Shown: one piece after another, positions 12,600 through 22,453 of the stretch
Position numbering within the stretch: position 1 is the first letter of the stretch
Layout of the letters: every line of letters begins with the position of its first letter
Assembly: GCA_947501325.1 (NCBI GenBank)
Contig: CANMVC010000002.1
Location: forward strand, 682,001 to 746,000
Reading direction: 5' to 3'
DNA from: an uncultured Sphingomonadaceae bacterium
GTDB lineage: Bacteria; Pseudomonadota; Alphaproteobacteria; Sphingomonadales; Sphingomonadaceae
DNA: 64,000 nucleotides
Translations under genes and position numbers: made by a program
Notes under the pieces: generated by a model
Told to the model about the DNA's origin: nothing
Databases searched by the model: none
Seen by the model: only the letters and a program-made list of their open reading frames with translations

Positions 12600-14539
12600 T
12601 GGCCCATTCTGAGAATATCGATCCCGAAACGATCTACAAAACCGATGCACTTATTGCCGAAGACATTGATGCTTATCTGGAAACGCATCAACATAAGACG
12701 ATGCTGCGTTTCATTACTTGCGGCTCAGTTGATGATGGGAAATCGACGTTAATCGGTCGTTTGCTCTATGATTCAAAGATGATCTTTGAAGATCAACTGG
12801 CTTCGCTGGAAGCCGACAGCAAAAAGGTCGGCACACAGGGTCAGGAGATTGACTTTGCGCTTCTCGTAGACGGATTGGCTGCGGAACGGGAGCAGGGCAT
12901 AACCATTGACGTTGCTTATCGGTTCTTCGCGACAGAAAAGCGCAAGTTCATTGTCGCAGACACGCCAGGTCACGAACAATATACACGCAATATGGTAACT
13001 GGCGCCTCCACTGCTGATCTTGCGGTGATATTGATCGACGCTCGCCAAGGCATTTTAACCCAGACGCGTCGCCATAGCTATTTGGCGCATTTGATCGGCA
13101 TCAAACATCTCGTTGTCGCCGTGAACAAAATGGATCTGGTCGGATATGACCAAGCCGTTTATGACGACATCATCGCCGACTATACCGCTTTTGCTAAAGA
13201 AATCGGCATAGAAGCCTTCACACCCATGCCGATTTCCGGTTTGGCTGGAGACAATATCACCAGTAAATCGGATAATACGCCATGGTATAAAGGTCCAGCT
13301 TTGGTGGAGCATCTCGAAAATGTCGAAGTGATGGTAACGGCCAATCAAGCGCGCCCGCTTCGCATGGCCGTACAATGGGTTAATCGGCCCAATCTGGATT
13401 TTCGGGGCTTTAGCGGACAAATATCCGGTGGAACCGTAAAACCCGGTGATCCTGTTCGCATCCTGCCGTCGGGCAAGACGAGCACTGTAAAACGTATCGT
13501 GACGTTCGACGGCGATCTTGATGAGGCCGTCGCGGGACAATCGGTCACTTTAACACTGGCAGATGAAATTGATTGTTCTCGCGGGGATGTCATCGCAGCC
13601 GTTGATGCGCCGCCGCAGGTTGCGGATCAGTTTGAGACGACTATTGTCTGGATGGATGAATCTGAACTTTTGCCAGGTCGAAGCTATTGGATGAAGATCG
13701 GCACGCAATTTGTCAGCGCCACGGTTCAACCGCCAAAATATCAGGTCAATGTCAATAATATGGAGCAACTCGCGGCCAAAACGCTCGAGCTCAATGGCAT
13801 TGGTGTTGCGGAGATTGCCACGGACCGATCGATCATATTCGAACCCTATGCCGAAAATCGGGATCTGGGCGGTTTCATCCTGATCGACAAGATCAGCAAC
13901 GCAACCGTTGCCGCTGGCATGCTGCACTTTTGCCTCCGTAGGTCACAAAATGTCCATTGGCAGGACGTTGATATAGATCGCGCTGCGCACGCTTTGCAAA
14001 AACGGCAAGAGCCAAGAGTGGTCTGGTTTACCGGTCTCTCCGGCTCCGGCAAGTCAACAATTGCCAATATGGTTGAAAAGCGCTTGCACGCGCTTGGCAA
14101 GCACAGCTTCTTATTGGACGGCGACAATGTCCGGCACGGGCTAAACAAGGATTTGGGTTTCACCGATGCCGACCGGGTAGAAAATATCCGACGCATTGGC
14201 GAGGTCGCCAAATTAATGGCTGATGCCGGATTAATCGTGCTCACCGCCTTCATCTCTCCCTTCAGAGCCGAGCGGCAGTTGGTACGCTCAATGCTACCTG
14301 AAGGCGAGTTTATCGAGATATTCGTCGATACACCGCTGGCCGTAGCCGAAGAACGCGATGTCAAAGGCCTGTATAAAAAGGCCCGCGCTGGCGAGCTTAA
14401 AAACTTTACCGGCATTGATAGCGATTATGAAGTTCCTGAAAATGCCGAAATGCGGATCGATACAACCAAGATGAGTCCCGAAGAGGCAGCAGAAATTATC
14501 GTGGACAAAATCGTTGGCAGTTGGTCCTATACGATATGA
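12599..14539 (+). CDS. cysNC: Bifunctional sulfate adenylyltransferase subunit 1 / adenylylsulfate kinase
   Basis: A 646-residue fusion. The N-terminal half is the CysN GTPase with P-loop GSVDDGKST (residues 42-50), switch [10 protein letters not shown] (from 121), and NKMD, followed by two EF-Tu-like barrels. The C-terminal ~180 residues are APS kinase with P-loop GLSGSGKST near residue 480 and the FISPFRAER segment. Together with CysD it converts sulfate to PAPS. The fusion is common in alphaproteobacteria. It starts on the last base of the cysD stop and overlaps cysQ by four bases, so all three should be translated in step. Confidence 0.96.
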   Translation: MAHSENIDPETIYKTDALIAEDIDAYLETHQHKTMLRFITCGSVDDGKSTLIGRLLYDSKMIFEDQLASLEADSKKVGTQGQEIDFALLVDGLAAEREQGITIDVAYRFFATEKRKFIVADTPGHEQYTRNMVTGASTADLAVILIDARQGILTQTRRHSYLAHLIGIKHLVVAVNKMDLVGYDQAVYDDIIADYTAFAKEIGIEAFTPMPISGLAGDNITSKSDNTPWYKGPALVEHLENVEVMVTANQARPLRMAVQWVNRPNLDFRGFSGQISGGTVKPGDPVRILPSGKTSTVKRIVTFDGDLDEAVAGQSVTLTLADEIDCSRGDVIAAVDAPPQVADQFETTIVWMDESELLPGRSYWMKIGTQFVSATVQPPKYQVNVNNMEQLAAKTLELNGIGVAEIATDRSIIFEPYAENRDLGGFILIDKISNATVAAGMLHFCLRRSQNVHWQDVDIDRAAHALQKRQEPRVVWFTGLSGSGKSTIANMVEKRLHALGKHSFLLDGDNVRHGLNKDLGFTDADRVENIRRIGEVAKLMADAGLIVLTAFISPFRAERQLVRSMLPEGEFIEIFVDTPLAVAEERDVKGLYKKARAGELKNFTGIDSDYEVPENAEMRIDTTKMSPEEAAEIIVDKIVGSWSYTI

Positions 14540-15264
14540 CAGATGCTGAATTGGCCGCAAAGCTGGCCGAAGATGCCGGAAATTTGCTTCTGGAATTACG
14601 CCAAAGCTGCAATTTGACCGGTAAAAGCTTAGGCGATGCGGGCGATAAGGCCGCCAACGACTTGCTTGTCGCCGCGTTGCGCGAACAGCGACCCGATGAT
14701 GGCCTCTTGTCGGAAGAGAGCAAGGACACGAGCAGTCGCTTGGGTAAAGACCGGGTCTGGATCATTGATCCGGTAGACGGCACCCGGGAATATGGTGAAG
14801 GGCGTGAGGATTGGGCTGTGCATGTGGCTCTGGCGATCAAAGGGAAAGCTGCGGTTGGAGCCGTCGCACTGCCAAGCCTCAATCTCACGCTGCGCAGCGA
14901 CTTGCCCATCGCGTCACCGATACGGAACGACAAGCTACGTATGGTCGTGAGCCGCTCCCGGCCCGCTAAGGAAGCTGTGGCAATTGCGGATATATTGGAT
15001 GCGGACCTGATCCCGATGGGTTCCGCAGGAGCAAAGGCCATGGCTATTGTTCGTAGCCAAGCCGATATTTATCTGCATTCCGGTGGTCAATATGAATGGG
15101 ATAATTGCGCACCCGTTGCGGTTGCCCAAGCCCATGGACTCCACTGTTCCCGCATTGATGGTGGGCCACTGGTTTATAATCAAAGCGAGACTTACTTGCC
15201 AGATTTGCTAATCTGTCACCGCGACGATGCAGAACATTTATTGAATTTGATGAAAGACCTGTAG
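14536..15264 (+). CDS. cysQ: 3'(2'),5'-bisphosphate nucleotidase
   Basis: An inositol-monophosphatase-fold, Mg-dependent enzyme that removes 3'-phosphoadenosine 5'-phosphate left over when PAPS is used. The metal-binding motifs are visible: LLSEES and DPVDGTREY, plus the C-terminal QYEWDNCAP (W-D-x-A/C-P type). At 242 residues it has the usual length. The ATG at 14536 overlaps the cysNC stop (ATGA), and the upstream in-frame TTG at 14521 lies inside cysNC and is unlikely. The gene ends in a small palindrome (CCTGTA-GAAA-TACAGG, 15258-15273) facing the convergent glycan gene. Confidence 0.94.
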   Translation: MTDAELAAKLAEDAGNLLLELRQSCNLTGKSLGDAGDKAANDLLVAALREQRPDDGLLSEESKDTSSRLGKDRVWIIDPVDGTREYGEGREDWAVHVALAIKGKAAVGAVALPSLNLTLRSDLPIASPIRNDKLRMVVSRSRPAKEAVAIADILDADLIPMGSAGAKAMAIVRSQADIYLHSGGQYEWDNCAPVAVAQAHGLHCSRIDGGPLVYNQSETYLPDLLICHRDDAEHLLNLMKDL

Positions 15265-15288
15265 AAATACAGGCCGCTTCCAAAACAG

Positions 15289-17211
15289 CTAGGACGCAAT
15301 ATCCGCCTTTACATTGTCACGCTGATGATCAAATTCAGGGACCATTGCCTTCAAGAGCACAATCGCTTCATCAGAGTCGCGGGATTTCCGGAAACCGTCC
15401 AACAGTCTATCTAACTCACCCTGATCGAGATGACTCTCGCGCGCCATCATGATCCGGTTATGGACGGTTGATTTGGGATTATTACCGATAATCAGTTCTT
15501 CGTAGAGCTTCTCGCCGGGTCGCATCCCAACTTCCTCAATCTCGATATCGCCGTCAGGATTGCTTTCGCTCCGGACTGTCAGGCCGGATAGTTGAACCAT
15601 TGTATTGGCCAAATCGATAATTCGTACGGCTTTACCCATATCGAGCACAAAAACCTCGCCGCCCTTGGCCATACCGCCAGCCTGAATAACCAACTGTGCA
15701 GCCTCCGGTATCGTCATGAAATAGCGTGTAACATCACGATGAGTGAGAGTGATCGGGCCTCCCATTTCAATCTGTTGCCGGAAGAGTGGGACCACGGAAC
15801 CGCTAGATCCCAGAACATTGCCAAAGCGAACCATTGAAAACCTGGTTTTGCTTTTTTCTGCAAAAGCCTGGACTATCTGTTCCGCGCCCCGTTTGGTCGC
15901 GCCCATGACGTTTGTCGGACGAACCGCCTTATCCGTGCTAATAAGAATAAAATCATTCACTTTGGCTTTATGTGCTGCATCGGCAAGCTCAAATGTACCC
16001 AATATATTGTTTCGAATGCCCTCAACAGGATTGGCCTCCACCAGCGGCACATGTTTGTAGGCCGCGGCATGGAAAATCGTGTCCGGCTGCCAATAGGACA
16101 AGACTTCCTGAAGGCGCAGAGCATCGGTGACGGACCCGAGCACCGGTATAATATCGATATTATCCAAACCATGGCTTTTGGTATATCTCTTGAGCTCAGT
16201 CTCAATGGCGTAAAGCGAAAATTCGGACAGCTCGAAAAGTAATAATTTACGGGCTCCTGATTGTGCAATTTGTCGGCAAAGCTCGCTACCAATGGAGCCA
16301 CCAGCCCCCGTTACCATGACTATTTTACCTACGATTGTCCGCCCAAGCAGCAATTCATTCGGCGCCACCGGCTCCCGGCCGAGAAGGTCTTCAATGTCCA
16401 ACTCGCGAATGTCATTAAAAGACACCTGCCCGTCCATGATATCCTTCATATTCGGGAGCGTCTGGACATGAACTTTGAATTTCTGAATCTGGTCGACAAT
16501 GGCCCGCCGTTTTTTGCGGGATATTTTCGGCAAAGCCAATAAAATATCAGTGACCGCATATTTGCTGATTATGTCTGGTAGGTCGCCACTCCAAAAAACT
16601 CTGTCGCCATCCAGTTTTTGCCCACTCAGCCTGCGATCATCATCTACGTAACCACGTAAACGCATCGCCGGTTCCGAGCGTAAAGACGATGCTAGCTGCT
16701 GGCCTGCACTGCCGGCCCCGTAAATAAGTACGGTCTTGACCTGCCCACCGAAAAGGTTACGACCCAATATATCGACCATCAGATACCGGGCTGTAACGCG
16801 TGAGAAACCAACCATTATAAAGAAAATAATCGGCTGTATAACCCCGATAGTCCGAGGAACGCCCGCCATGCCGATTACCGTAAAAATGAAAACCATCGGA
16901 GTAGCATATATAATGAAGGCCCTCGCAAGGGTTTTCATCATGCCGGACCCAGCATAGCGAAAAATCGCATTGTAAACGCCGCTGAAATAAAAGACCGGTA
17001 ATAATATCAGAAGCGAACCAATCACCACCTTCTGTACAGCCAGGTCCCAGTAGACCCAGACCCCAATTCGCAGAGAGTAAGCGATTATTATGGACAGAAT
17101 ACAAAGAACTATATCCAGGCTCACCACCGTAAGCTGCTTTTTCCATCGCGCCATATTCGCAATTTTAGCCAAAACGGCGGTAATCAAGGCGGTGATTGTA
17201 TCGATTGTCAA
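15289..17211 (-). CDS. CapD/WbpM/FlaA1-like membrane nucleotide-sugar 4,6-dehydratase
   Basis: A 640-residue polysaccharide-biosynthesis enzyme. About four hydrophobic segments occupy the first ~150 residues, followed by a CoA-binding-like Rossmann unit (IYGAGSAGQQLASSL) and the catalytic extended SDR domain with GAGGSIGSELCRQI and the STDKAVRPTNVMGATKR signature. WbpM/PglF-type members convert UDP-GlcNAc to a 4-keto-6-deoxy sugar, the first step to QuiNAc, FucNAc or bacillosamine-type residues. The start appears to be TTG with AGGA only a few bases away, so the N-terminus is uncertain (ATG at 17154 is the alternative). Divergent from the UDP-glucose dehydrogenase gene and likely part of the same surface-glycan region. 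Confidence 0.92.
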   Translation of the reverse strand: MTIDTITALITAVLAKIANMARWKKQLTVVSLDIVLCILSIIIAYSLRIGVWVYWDLAVQKVVIGSLLILLPVFYFSGVYNAIFRYAGSGMMKTLARAFIIYATPMVFIFTVIGMAGVPRTIGVIQPIIFFIMVGFSRVTARYLMVDILGRNLFGGQVKTVLIYGAGSAGQQLASSLRSEPAMRLRGYVDDDRRLSGQKLDGDRVFWSGDLPDIISKYAVTDILLALPKISRKKRRAIVDQIQKFKVHVQTLPNMKDIMDGQVSFNDIRELDIEDLLGREPVAPNELLLGRTIVGKIVMVTGAGGSIGSELCRQIAQSGARKLLLFELSEFSLYAIETELKRYTKSHGLDNIDIIPVLGSVTDALRLQEVLSYWQPDTIFHAAAYKHVPLVEANPVEGIRNNILGTFELADAAHKAKVNDFILISTDKAVRPTNVMGATKRGAEQIVQAFAEKSKTRFSMVRFGNVLGSSGSVVPLFRQQIEMGGPITLTHRDVTRYFMTIPEAAQLVIQAGGMAKGGEVFVLDMGKAVRIIDLANTMVQLSGLTVRSESNPDGDIEIEEVGMRPGEKLYEELIIGNNPKSTVHNRIMMARESHLDQGELDRLLDGFRKSRDSDEAIVLLKAMVPEFDHQRDNVKADIAS

Positions 17212-17519
17212 AATCCTGTTTTACCCAAGCAATAAGAATACTCGATCCTATTTTATCGTGCTTATTAACGCCTATCTTTGGATTTTCCAACAGTTTCAGC
17301 TAAGATCAACAAGGTTGTGTAGACCTATCGAATTGCTGCTGGATTGACCTTAGGGTCTCAATGCAAATCAAATATTTACCTGCCATCGTTAACACGCGAC
17401 AGAACGCACCTTAGAAAAGCTGGAATAGTCTACCGCGCTTGACCCCTAATGGCGATCAGGCCAAAAGCCCGACATTACGCGTAAAAATCATCAAAATAAC
17501 AGAATATCAAAGGATCACT
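17212..17519. other. Intergenic region between divergent glycan genes
   Basis: This 308-base AT-rich stretch separates two divergent genes and must hold both promoters. No convincing -35/-10 pair, long palindrome or small gene could be identified by eye. An AAAGGA ribosome-binding site lies at its right end for the dehydrogenase gene. Confidence 0.5.
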
Positions 17520-18824
17520 ATGAAAATTGCAATGATCGGATCCGGTTATGTCGGCTTGGTCTCAGGCGCTTGTTTTGCCGATTTTGGGCATCAAGTCATC
17601 TGTGTCGACAAGGATCCTGCGAAGATCGACAAACTCAGCCAAAATATCATGCCAATTTTTGAGCCAGGCCTAGCCAGCTTGGTCGAACGGAATGTTAATG
17701 CCGAACGGCTGTCTTTTTCAGGCGATCTGAAAGAATCTGTAAAGGACTGCGATGCTGTCTTTATTGCGGTAGGGACTCCGTCCCGCCGCGGTGACGGCCA
17801 TGCAGACCTCAGTTATGTCTATGCCGCAAGCGAAGAAATTGCGGCGGCTATAACAAAGCCCACAGTCATCGTCACGAAGTCGACTGTGCCTGTCGGCACA
17901 GGCGACGAAGTGGAACTCATATTATCAAAACACCTTAGCCCGGATCAATTTGCCGTCGTCTCCAATCCTGAATTTTTAAGAGAGGGTGCTGCGATTGATG
18001 ATTTTAAACGCCCTGATCGCATTGTCATTGGCGCTGAAATCGAATGGGCGAAGGACGTGATGAGCGAGATTTATCGCCCATTATTCCTCAATCAATCTCC
18101 CATTCTCTTCACAGGCCGCCGCACAGCCGAGTTGATAAAATATGCGGCCAACGCTTTTCTTGCCACCAAAATAACCTTTATCAATGAAATTTCCGATCTC
18201 TGCGAAAAAGTGGGCGCTGATGTTCAGGAAGTTTCGCGCGGTATTGGTTTGGACAATCGCATCGGCTCCAAATTTCTTCATGCTGGGCCCGGCTATGGTG
18301 GCAGCTGCTTCCCCAAGGACACCTTAGCACTATTGAAGACTGCACAGGATAATGAAAGCCCTGTACGGATTGTGGAAGCCGTGGTTCAGGTGAACGATCA
18401 ACGCAAACGCGCTATGGGCCGCAAGGTTATTCAGGCATTGGGCGGAGAAGCAAGAGGCAAGAAAATTGCCTTGCTGGGCCTGACCTTCAAACCCAATACC
18501 GACGACATGCGTGACGCACCCGCGATTGCAATTGCTCAAACTCTGACGGACGCAGGGGCCCAAGTTAGCGCCTATGATCCGGAAGGAATGGAAGTGGCGA
18601 CCGCTCTGATGCCGAACGTGACCATGACAAAAAGCAGCTATGATGCCGCTTCTGGCGCTGATGCTGTGGTTATTGTGACAGAGTGGGATGCGTTTCGCGC
18701 GCTTGACCTTGAAAAGCTGTCATCCACAATGTCTGGAAATGTACTGGTTGATTTGCGTAATATTTATCATCCGGCCGATGTCGCCAAAAGCGGGCTGGAA
18801 TATACCAGCATCGGCCGAAACTGA
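17520..18824 (+). CDS. UDP-glucose 6-dehydrogenase
   Basis: A 434-residue NAD-dependent enzyme oxidising UDP-glucose to UDP-glucuronate for surface polysaccharide. It shows the N-terminal Rossmann motif GSGYVGLVSGACFAD, KSTVPVGTG, and the catalytic cysteine C263 in GPGYGGSCFPKD, and LTFKPNTDDMRDAPA of the C-terminal UDP-binding domain. The ATG at 17520 begins at the conserved MKIAMIGSGYVG and has AAAGGA about seven bases upstream; the frame is open 81 bases further but without homology. The family also contains GDP-mannose dehydrogenases, which are close relatives; the neighbouring GDP-mannose genes make that a weaker alternative. Confidence 0.92.
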   Translation: MKIAMIGSGYVGLVSGACFADFGHQVICVDKDPAKIDKLSQNIMPIFEPGLASLVERNVNAERLSFSGDLKESVKDCDAVFIAVGTPSRRGDGHADLSYVYAASEEIAAAITKPTVIVTKSTVPVGTGDEVELILSKHLSPDQFAVVSNPEFLREGAAIDDFKRPDRIVIGAEIEWAKDVMSEIYRPLFLNQSPILFTGRRTAELIKYAANAFLATKITFINEISDLCEKVGADVQEVSRGIGLDNRIGSKFLHAGPGYGGSCFPKDTLALLKTAQDNESPVRIVEAVVQVNDQRKRAMGRKVIQALGGEARGKKIALLGLTFKPNTDDMRDAPAIAIAQTLTDAGAQVSAYDPEGMEVATALMPNVTMTKSSYDAASGADAVVIVTEWDAFRALDLEKLSSTMSGNVLVDLRNIYHPADVAKSGLEYTSIGRN

Positions 18825-18839
18825 TAGTCGGCGGACGAT

Positions 18840-19643
18840 ATGAAACTCAAACAAAAAACCGTTCCAAAGCCTTGGGGGCAATTAATTCTTCCCAAGATAT
18901 TTGGCGGCAAACAAAAAGAAAAAATTGGCGAAATCTGGTTTCAACCACCCGATGGTGTCTCACCGAAACTATTGACCAAATATCTGTTCACAAGCGAAAA
19001 GCTATCGATACAGGTCCATCCCAATGACCGCCAAGCCCGCCGAAACGGCCTTCCTAGTGGAAAGGAAGAATGCTGGTACATATTGGAAGCTGAACCTGAC
19101 GCTTTGTTAGGCATTGGGCTCACCAAGGAAGTCAGCCGGACAAAATTGCATGCAGCCGTAGCCTGTGGTCAGATTGAGCAGCTGGTAGATTGGAAGCCGG
19201 TAAGGGCGGGTGATCTGTACTATATCCCAGCCGGCACTATCCATGCCATTGGCTCCGGAATAAAACTGATAGAAGTTCAACAAAATGCTGACACAACCTA
19301 TCGACTGTACGACTATGGCCGCCCGCGTGACCTGCATATAGAGGACGCCATATCTGTTGCGACCCTCGCCCCTTACGACACCAAACACTATCAGGAAACG
19401 GTGGCCGACCAATCAGCTAAATTAATTGATGGCCCACATTTCAAACTGTTCCAAGTCGTGGGAGATGACCCTGAGATATTGACAGGCACAGTTGCAGGAG
19501 AATGGCAGGTACTGCCCTTAGATGGCAAAGTAACAACCAGAGACAAAACCATTGCTGCTGGACAATGCGGACTTTGCACAAAGGCGTCGGAAATCGATTT
19601 GTCAAAAAATGTCAGATCCCTAATTACTTGCAGTATGAATTGA
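18840..19643 (+). CDS. Class I mannose-6-phosphate isomerase
   Basis: A 267-residue zinc cupin that interconverts fructose-6-phosphate and mannose-6-phosphate, feeding GDP-mannose. The zinc ligands are visible as Q and H in LSIQVHPND, E in GKEECWYIL, and H in IPAGTIHAIGSG, followed by LIEVQQNADTTYRLYDYGR. It is of the short class I type without the extra eukaryotic domain. It sits 15 bases after the UDP-glucose dehydrogenase stop and 10 bases before the guanylyltransferase gene, so the three form an operon. Confidence 0.92.
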   Translation: MKLKQKTVPKPWGQLILPKIFGGKQKEKIGEIWFQPPDGVSPKLLTKYLFTSEKLSIQVHPNDRQARRNGLPSGKEECWYILEAEPDALLGIGLTKEVSRTKLHAAVACGQIEQLVDWKPVRAGDLYYIPAGTIHAIGSGIKLIEVQQNADTTYRLYDYGRPRDLHIEDAISVATLAPYDTKHYQETVADQSAKLIDGPHFKLFQVVGDDPEILTGTVAGEWQVLPLDGKVTTRDKTIAAGQCGLCTKASEIDLSKNVRSLITCSMN

Positions 19644-19653
19644 ACCCAAAAAC

Positions 19654-20721
19654 ATGAACCCAAACGATCTTATCACGCCCGTAATATTATCCGGTGGCTC
19701 TGGGACACGCCTGTGGCCCGTTTCAACCAGTGAACGGCCCAAACAGTTCTTAAATCTGACTGGTCCTATGAGCATGTTCCAGATGACACTCGAACGTTGC
19801 CAAGAAGCTAGTCTCTTTGACCTACCAATCATTGTCGGGGGTGAAAAACATGCTGCTCTGGCCGAAGAACAGATGGATGAGATTGGAGCAAAAGTTCAGG
19901 CTCATATTTTGGAACCTTGCGCCAGGAACACAGCCCCAGCGATCGCGTTGGCGGCTCTCGCCTGCAAATACCCGCAAAGCTTGTTATTGGTTATGCCCAG
20001 CGACCATATCATCAAAAATATACCGGCTTTTCAAGACGCTGTCCGGCAATCGGTTTCGTTGGCAAAAGCCCGCTGGTTGGTTACTTTCGGGATTGAACCT
20101 CATGGTGCTGAAACAGGCTACGGCTATATCCAGCAAGGCGACCCGGTTTTTGGCAGCGCAGGCAGCTTTTCCGCCCAGCGTTTTGTCGAAAAGCCAAATC
20201 AAAGCAATGCAGAAAAAATGCTGGCTGAAGGCGGATATTATTGGAATGCCGGTATTTTCTTGTTCCGAGCGGACACCTATTTGGAAGCTTTGGCCGAACA
20301 TGCACCTGAAATGTTGCAAGCCACGAAAAAGGCGATGGAAAAAGCAAGCCGGGACGAGGCACAAATAAAGCCGGATACAACAAGTTTCGCCAACGCGCCG
20401 TCGGACTCGATTGACTATGCGATAATGGAAAAGGCAGAAAAAGTAGCGGTAACACCGGTTGACCCCGGTTGGTCTGATGTAGGAAGTTGGGATTCCTTGT
20501 TCGAAATCAGCCTGTCGGACGATGATTCCAATGTCATATCCGGTGACGTAATCGCTGTGGAATCCAAGAATAATCTCATTCATTCTGATGGACTTGAGAT
20601 TACGACATTTGGGGTGGAGAATCTGATCATCATTGCTGCCGGCAATCGGATCATGGTCTTGCCAAAGGGTCAGTCACAACATGTGAGAAAGATTGTGACA
20701 GCGCGAAACAAAACGCCCTAA
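19654..20721 (+). CDS. Mannose-1-phosphate guanylyltransferase
   Basis: Makes GDP-mannose from mannose-1-phosphate and GTP. The nucleotidyltransferase signature is at the N-terminus (ILSGGSGTRLWPVS..ERPKQFL), with FVEKP and WNAGIFLF further on. At 355 residues it has the catalytic domain and a short beta-helix tail but not the fused isomerase domain of longer ManC proteins; that activity is supplied by the gene just upstream. No phosphomannomutase is encoded in the window, so the intermediate step must come from elsewhere. Its last ~70 bases overlap an antisense membrane-protein gene. Confidence 0.94.
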   Translation: MNPNDLITPVILSGGSGTRLWPVSTSERPKQFLNLTGPMSMFQMTLERCQEASLFDLPIIVGGEKHAALAEEQMDEIGAKVQAHILEPCARNTAPAIALAALACKYPQSLLLVMPSDHIIKNIPAFQDAVRQSVSLAKARWLVTFGIEPHGAETGYGYIQQGDPVFGSAGSFSAQRFVEKPNQSNAEKMLAEGGYYWNAGIFLFRADTYLEALAEHAPEMLQATKKAMEKASRDEAQIKPDTTSFANAPSDSIDYAIMEKAEKVAVTPVDPGWSDVGSWDSLFEISLSDDDSNVISGDVIAVESKNNLIHSDGLEITTFGVENLIIIAAGNRIMVLPKGQSQHVRKIVTARNKTP

Positions 20722-21094
20722 GCGGGGTCCTGTTGCCGCAGATTGCGGCCCTTAGAGGCTTTTGTTTTTTTTCGGTTCCCGTGACCCATGTTGGCCAGAA
20801 CCGCGCGACCAGCATCAAAAAAGTCGGAATCAACATCGTATTCCACATGTCCTTATAGCCTTCAGCCTGGAACAGCGCTATCGACGCATCGCTTTCGCCT
20901 ACCCTTTGGTAATCCACATATTCATTGGCAGCAGCGGCGATAAATACTGCAATCCATGGCCAAGGACTGGCCAAGGATCTGCGAAAAAACAATGCAACCC
21001 CAAATTGGATCACAATGGCGCCATATACATGCAGCACGTCGCGATCTAATCCTGTGATAGTTTCCAGCCAAATCTTAACTTCTATCCATTGCAT
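20651..21094 (-). CDS. Small integral membrane protein, unknown function
   Basis: A 147-residue protein with three likely membrane segments (about residues 19-38, 44-61 and 84-103), an LDRDVLHVYGA start and a conserved-looking ANEYVDY motif. I recall similar short membrane proteins from sphingomonads but cannot name a family. The tail from about residue 110 on is basic and low in structure, and is encoded through the region that holds the T-run after the guanylyltransferase gene. It overlaps that gene by 71 bases antisense, which is unusual and may mean the true stop matters little or that both genes are expressed weakly. Real gene judged likely from membrane pattern and motif. Confidence 0.6.
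   Translation of the reverse strand: MQWIEVKIWLETITGLDRDVLHVYGAIVIQFGVALFFRRSLASPWPWIAVFIAAAANEYVDYQRVGESDASIALFQAEGYKDMWNTMLIPTFLMLVARFWPTWVTGTEKKQKPLRAAICGNRTPLRAFCFALSQSFSHVVTDPLARP
20735..20772 (+). terminator. Possible terminator after the GDP-mannose operon
   Basis: A GCCGCA-GAT-TGCGGC hairpin at 20735-20749 is followed, after 11 bases, by a T-rich run (TTTGTTTTTTTT, 20761-20772). The hairpin is too far from the T-run for a textbook intrinsic terminator, and the antisense gene is read through the same bases. Confidence 0.3.
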
Positions 21095-21180
21095 ATGCGC
21101 CGCTTGGCGGAGTGATCCCTAACCGTCAATGAACAAAAGACGAGATAATTTAATTATGAATATTTTAGGCAAAGGACATT

Positions 21181-22335
21181 ATGAGATTAGCGATGAATAG
21201 CACCGCACCAAAGCCCAAGGTTGTAACGATTTTTGGCACGAGACCGGAAGCAATAAAGCTTTTCCCCGTGATAAATGCTCTGTCCAAACGCGGCGGGCTG
21301 AATGTCATCAGCTGCGTCACCGCGCAGCACCGGGAAATGCTCGATCAAGTGCTGGCCATCGCAAATATTCAACCGGACTATGATTTGAACTTAATGCGCG
21401 CCGATCAAAGTCTTGATGAACTTACGGGACGTTTGCTGATGGGCATTGGCAAAACATTGGATGAAATACAGCCCCAGCGCGTGATTGTGCAAGGGGATAC
21501 AGCCACAGCAATGTGCGGCGCGCTATCAGCCTATTATCGCAAAATTCCTGTGAGTCACGTCGAGGCCGGATTGCGCAGCCATAATATATATCACCCGTGG
21601 CCTGAAGAGGTAAATCGCAAGATCATCGGCAGTATCGCCGATCAGCATTTTGCACCGACGAAGGTGTCAGCCGAAGCGTTGATCAACGAAAATATCTCAG
21701 ATCAGCACATCACCATCACCGGCAACACCGTAATTGATGCATTGCTCTGGACCGTAGAGAAAAATAGCAAAACACCTCTAATAAGCAATGACTTGAAAGA
21801 TATTTTCACCAAATTTTCTGATAAGAAAATCATCGGGGTAACCAGCCATAGACGGGAGAATTTTGGCGACGGTTTGACCAATATAGCCTCCGGTTTGCGA
21901 CAAATTGCTAGCAGGGATGACGTTGCCCTAATTTTCCCGGTTCACCTCAATCCCAATGTTCGGGCCATCATGAATGATGCGCTCGGCGATCTCGATAATG
22001 TAGCGATGATCGAGCCGCTCGATTATCCAAATTTTGTGTCATTGATTAATAATTGCAGTTTCATGCTTACCGATAGTGGCGGCGTACAGGAAGAAGCCCC
22101 CGCGCTGGGCAAACCAGTTCTGGTCATGCGGGACACCACCGAACGACCTGAAGGCGTCGCAGCCGGGACGGCCAAATTGGTCGGTACTGACAAAGACCTG
22201 ATAGTCAAGGAAGCTCATAAGCTGCTAGATAATAAAGATTATTATGAAGCAATGGCAAAAGCCCATAATCCTTTTGGCGATGGTCATGCCAGCGAAAGAA
22301 TAGCCGATGTCATCGAGCAGAGCCTGACGTCGTAA
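21181..22335 (+). CDS. wecB: UDP-N-acetylglucosamine 2-epimerase (non-hydrolysing)
   Basis: Converts UDP-GlcNAc to UDP-ManNAc. The 384-residue protein has the family's GTRPEAIKLFPV start, the HVEAGLRS segment, GVTSHRRENFG, and LTDSGGVQEEAPALGKPVLVMRDTTERPEG with the UDP-contacting and catalytic residues. AAAGGA sits four bases before the ATG. The next gene is the ManNAc dehydrogenase, so the pair supplies UDP-ManNAcA for a surface glycan. Confidence 0.95.
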   Translation: MRLAMNSTAPKPKVVTIFGTRPEAIKLFPVINALSKRGGLNVISCVTAQHREMLDQVLAIANIQPDYDLNLMRADQSLDELTGRLLMGIGKTLDEIQPQRVIVQGDTATAMCGALSAYYRKIPVSHVEAGLRSHNIYHPWPEEVNRKIIGSIADQHFAPTKVSAEALINENISDQHITITGNTVIDALLWTVEKNSKTPLISNDLKDIFTKFSDKKIIGVTSHRRENFGDGLTNIASGLRQIASRDDVALIFPVHLNPNVRAIMNDALGDLDNVAMIEPLDYPNFVSLINNCSFMLTDSGGVQEEAPALGKPVLVMRDTTERPEGVAAGTAKLVGTDKDLIVKEAHKLLDNKDYYEAMAKAHNPFGDGHASERIADVIEQSLTS

Positions 22336-22453
22336 TATCTGTCTGGGGAGCGCGAGGGTTGCCTCCATCATTACCTAAATATTTACGATATCACGCTATT
22401 GAAAATCCTGAAAAATTGCGTCTCGACTGGCGCATGCAGGAGATTATACTACC

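Noticed and set aside
15258-15273. CCTGTA-GAAA-TACAGG hairpin at the cysQ stop as a terminator
   Set aside because: Only six base pairs and no T-run follows; mentioned with cysQ but not called a terminator.
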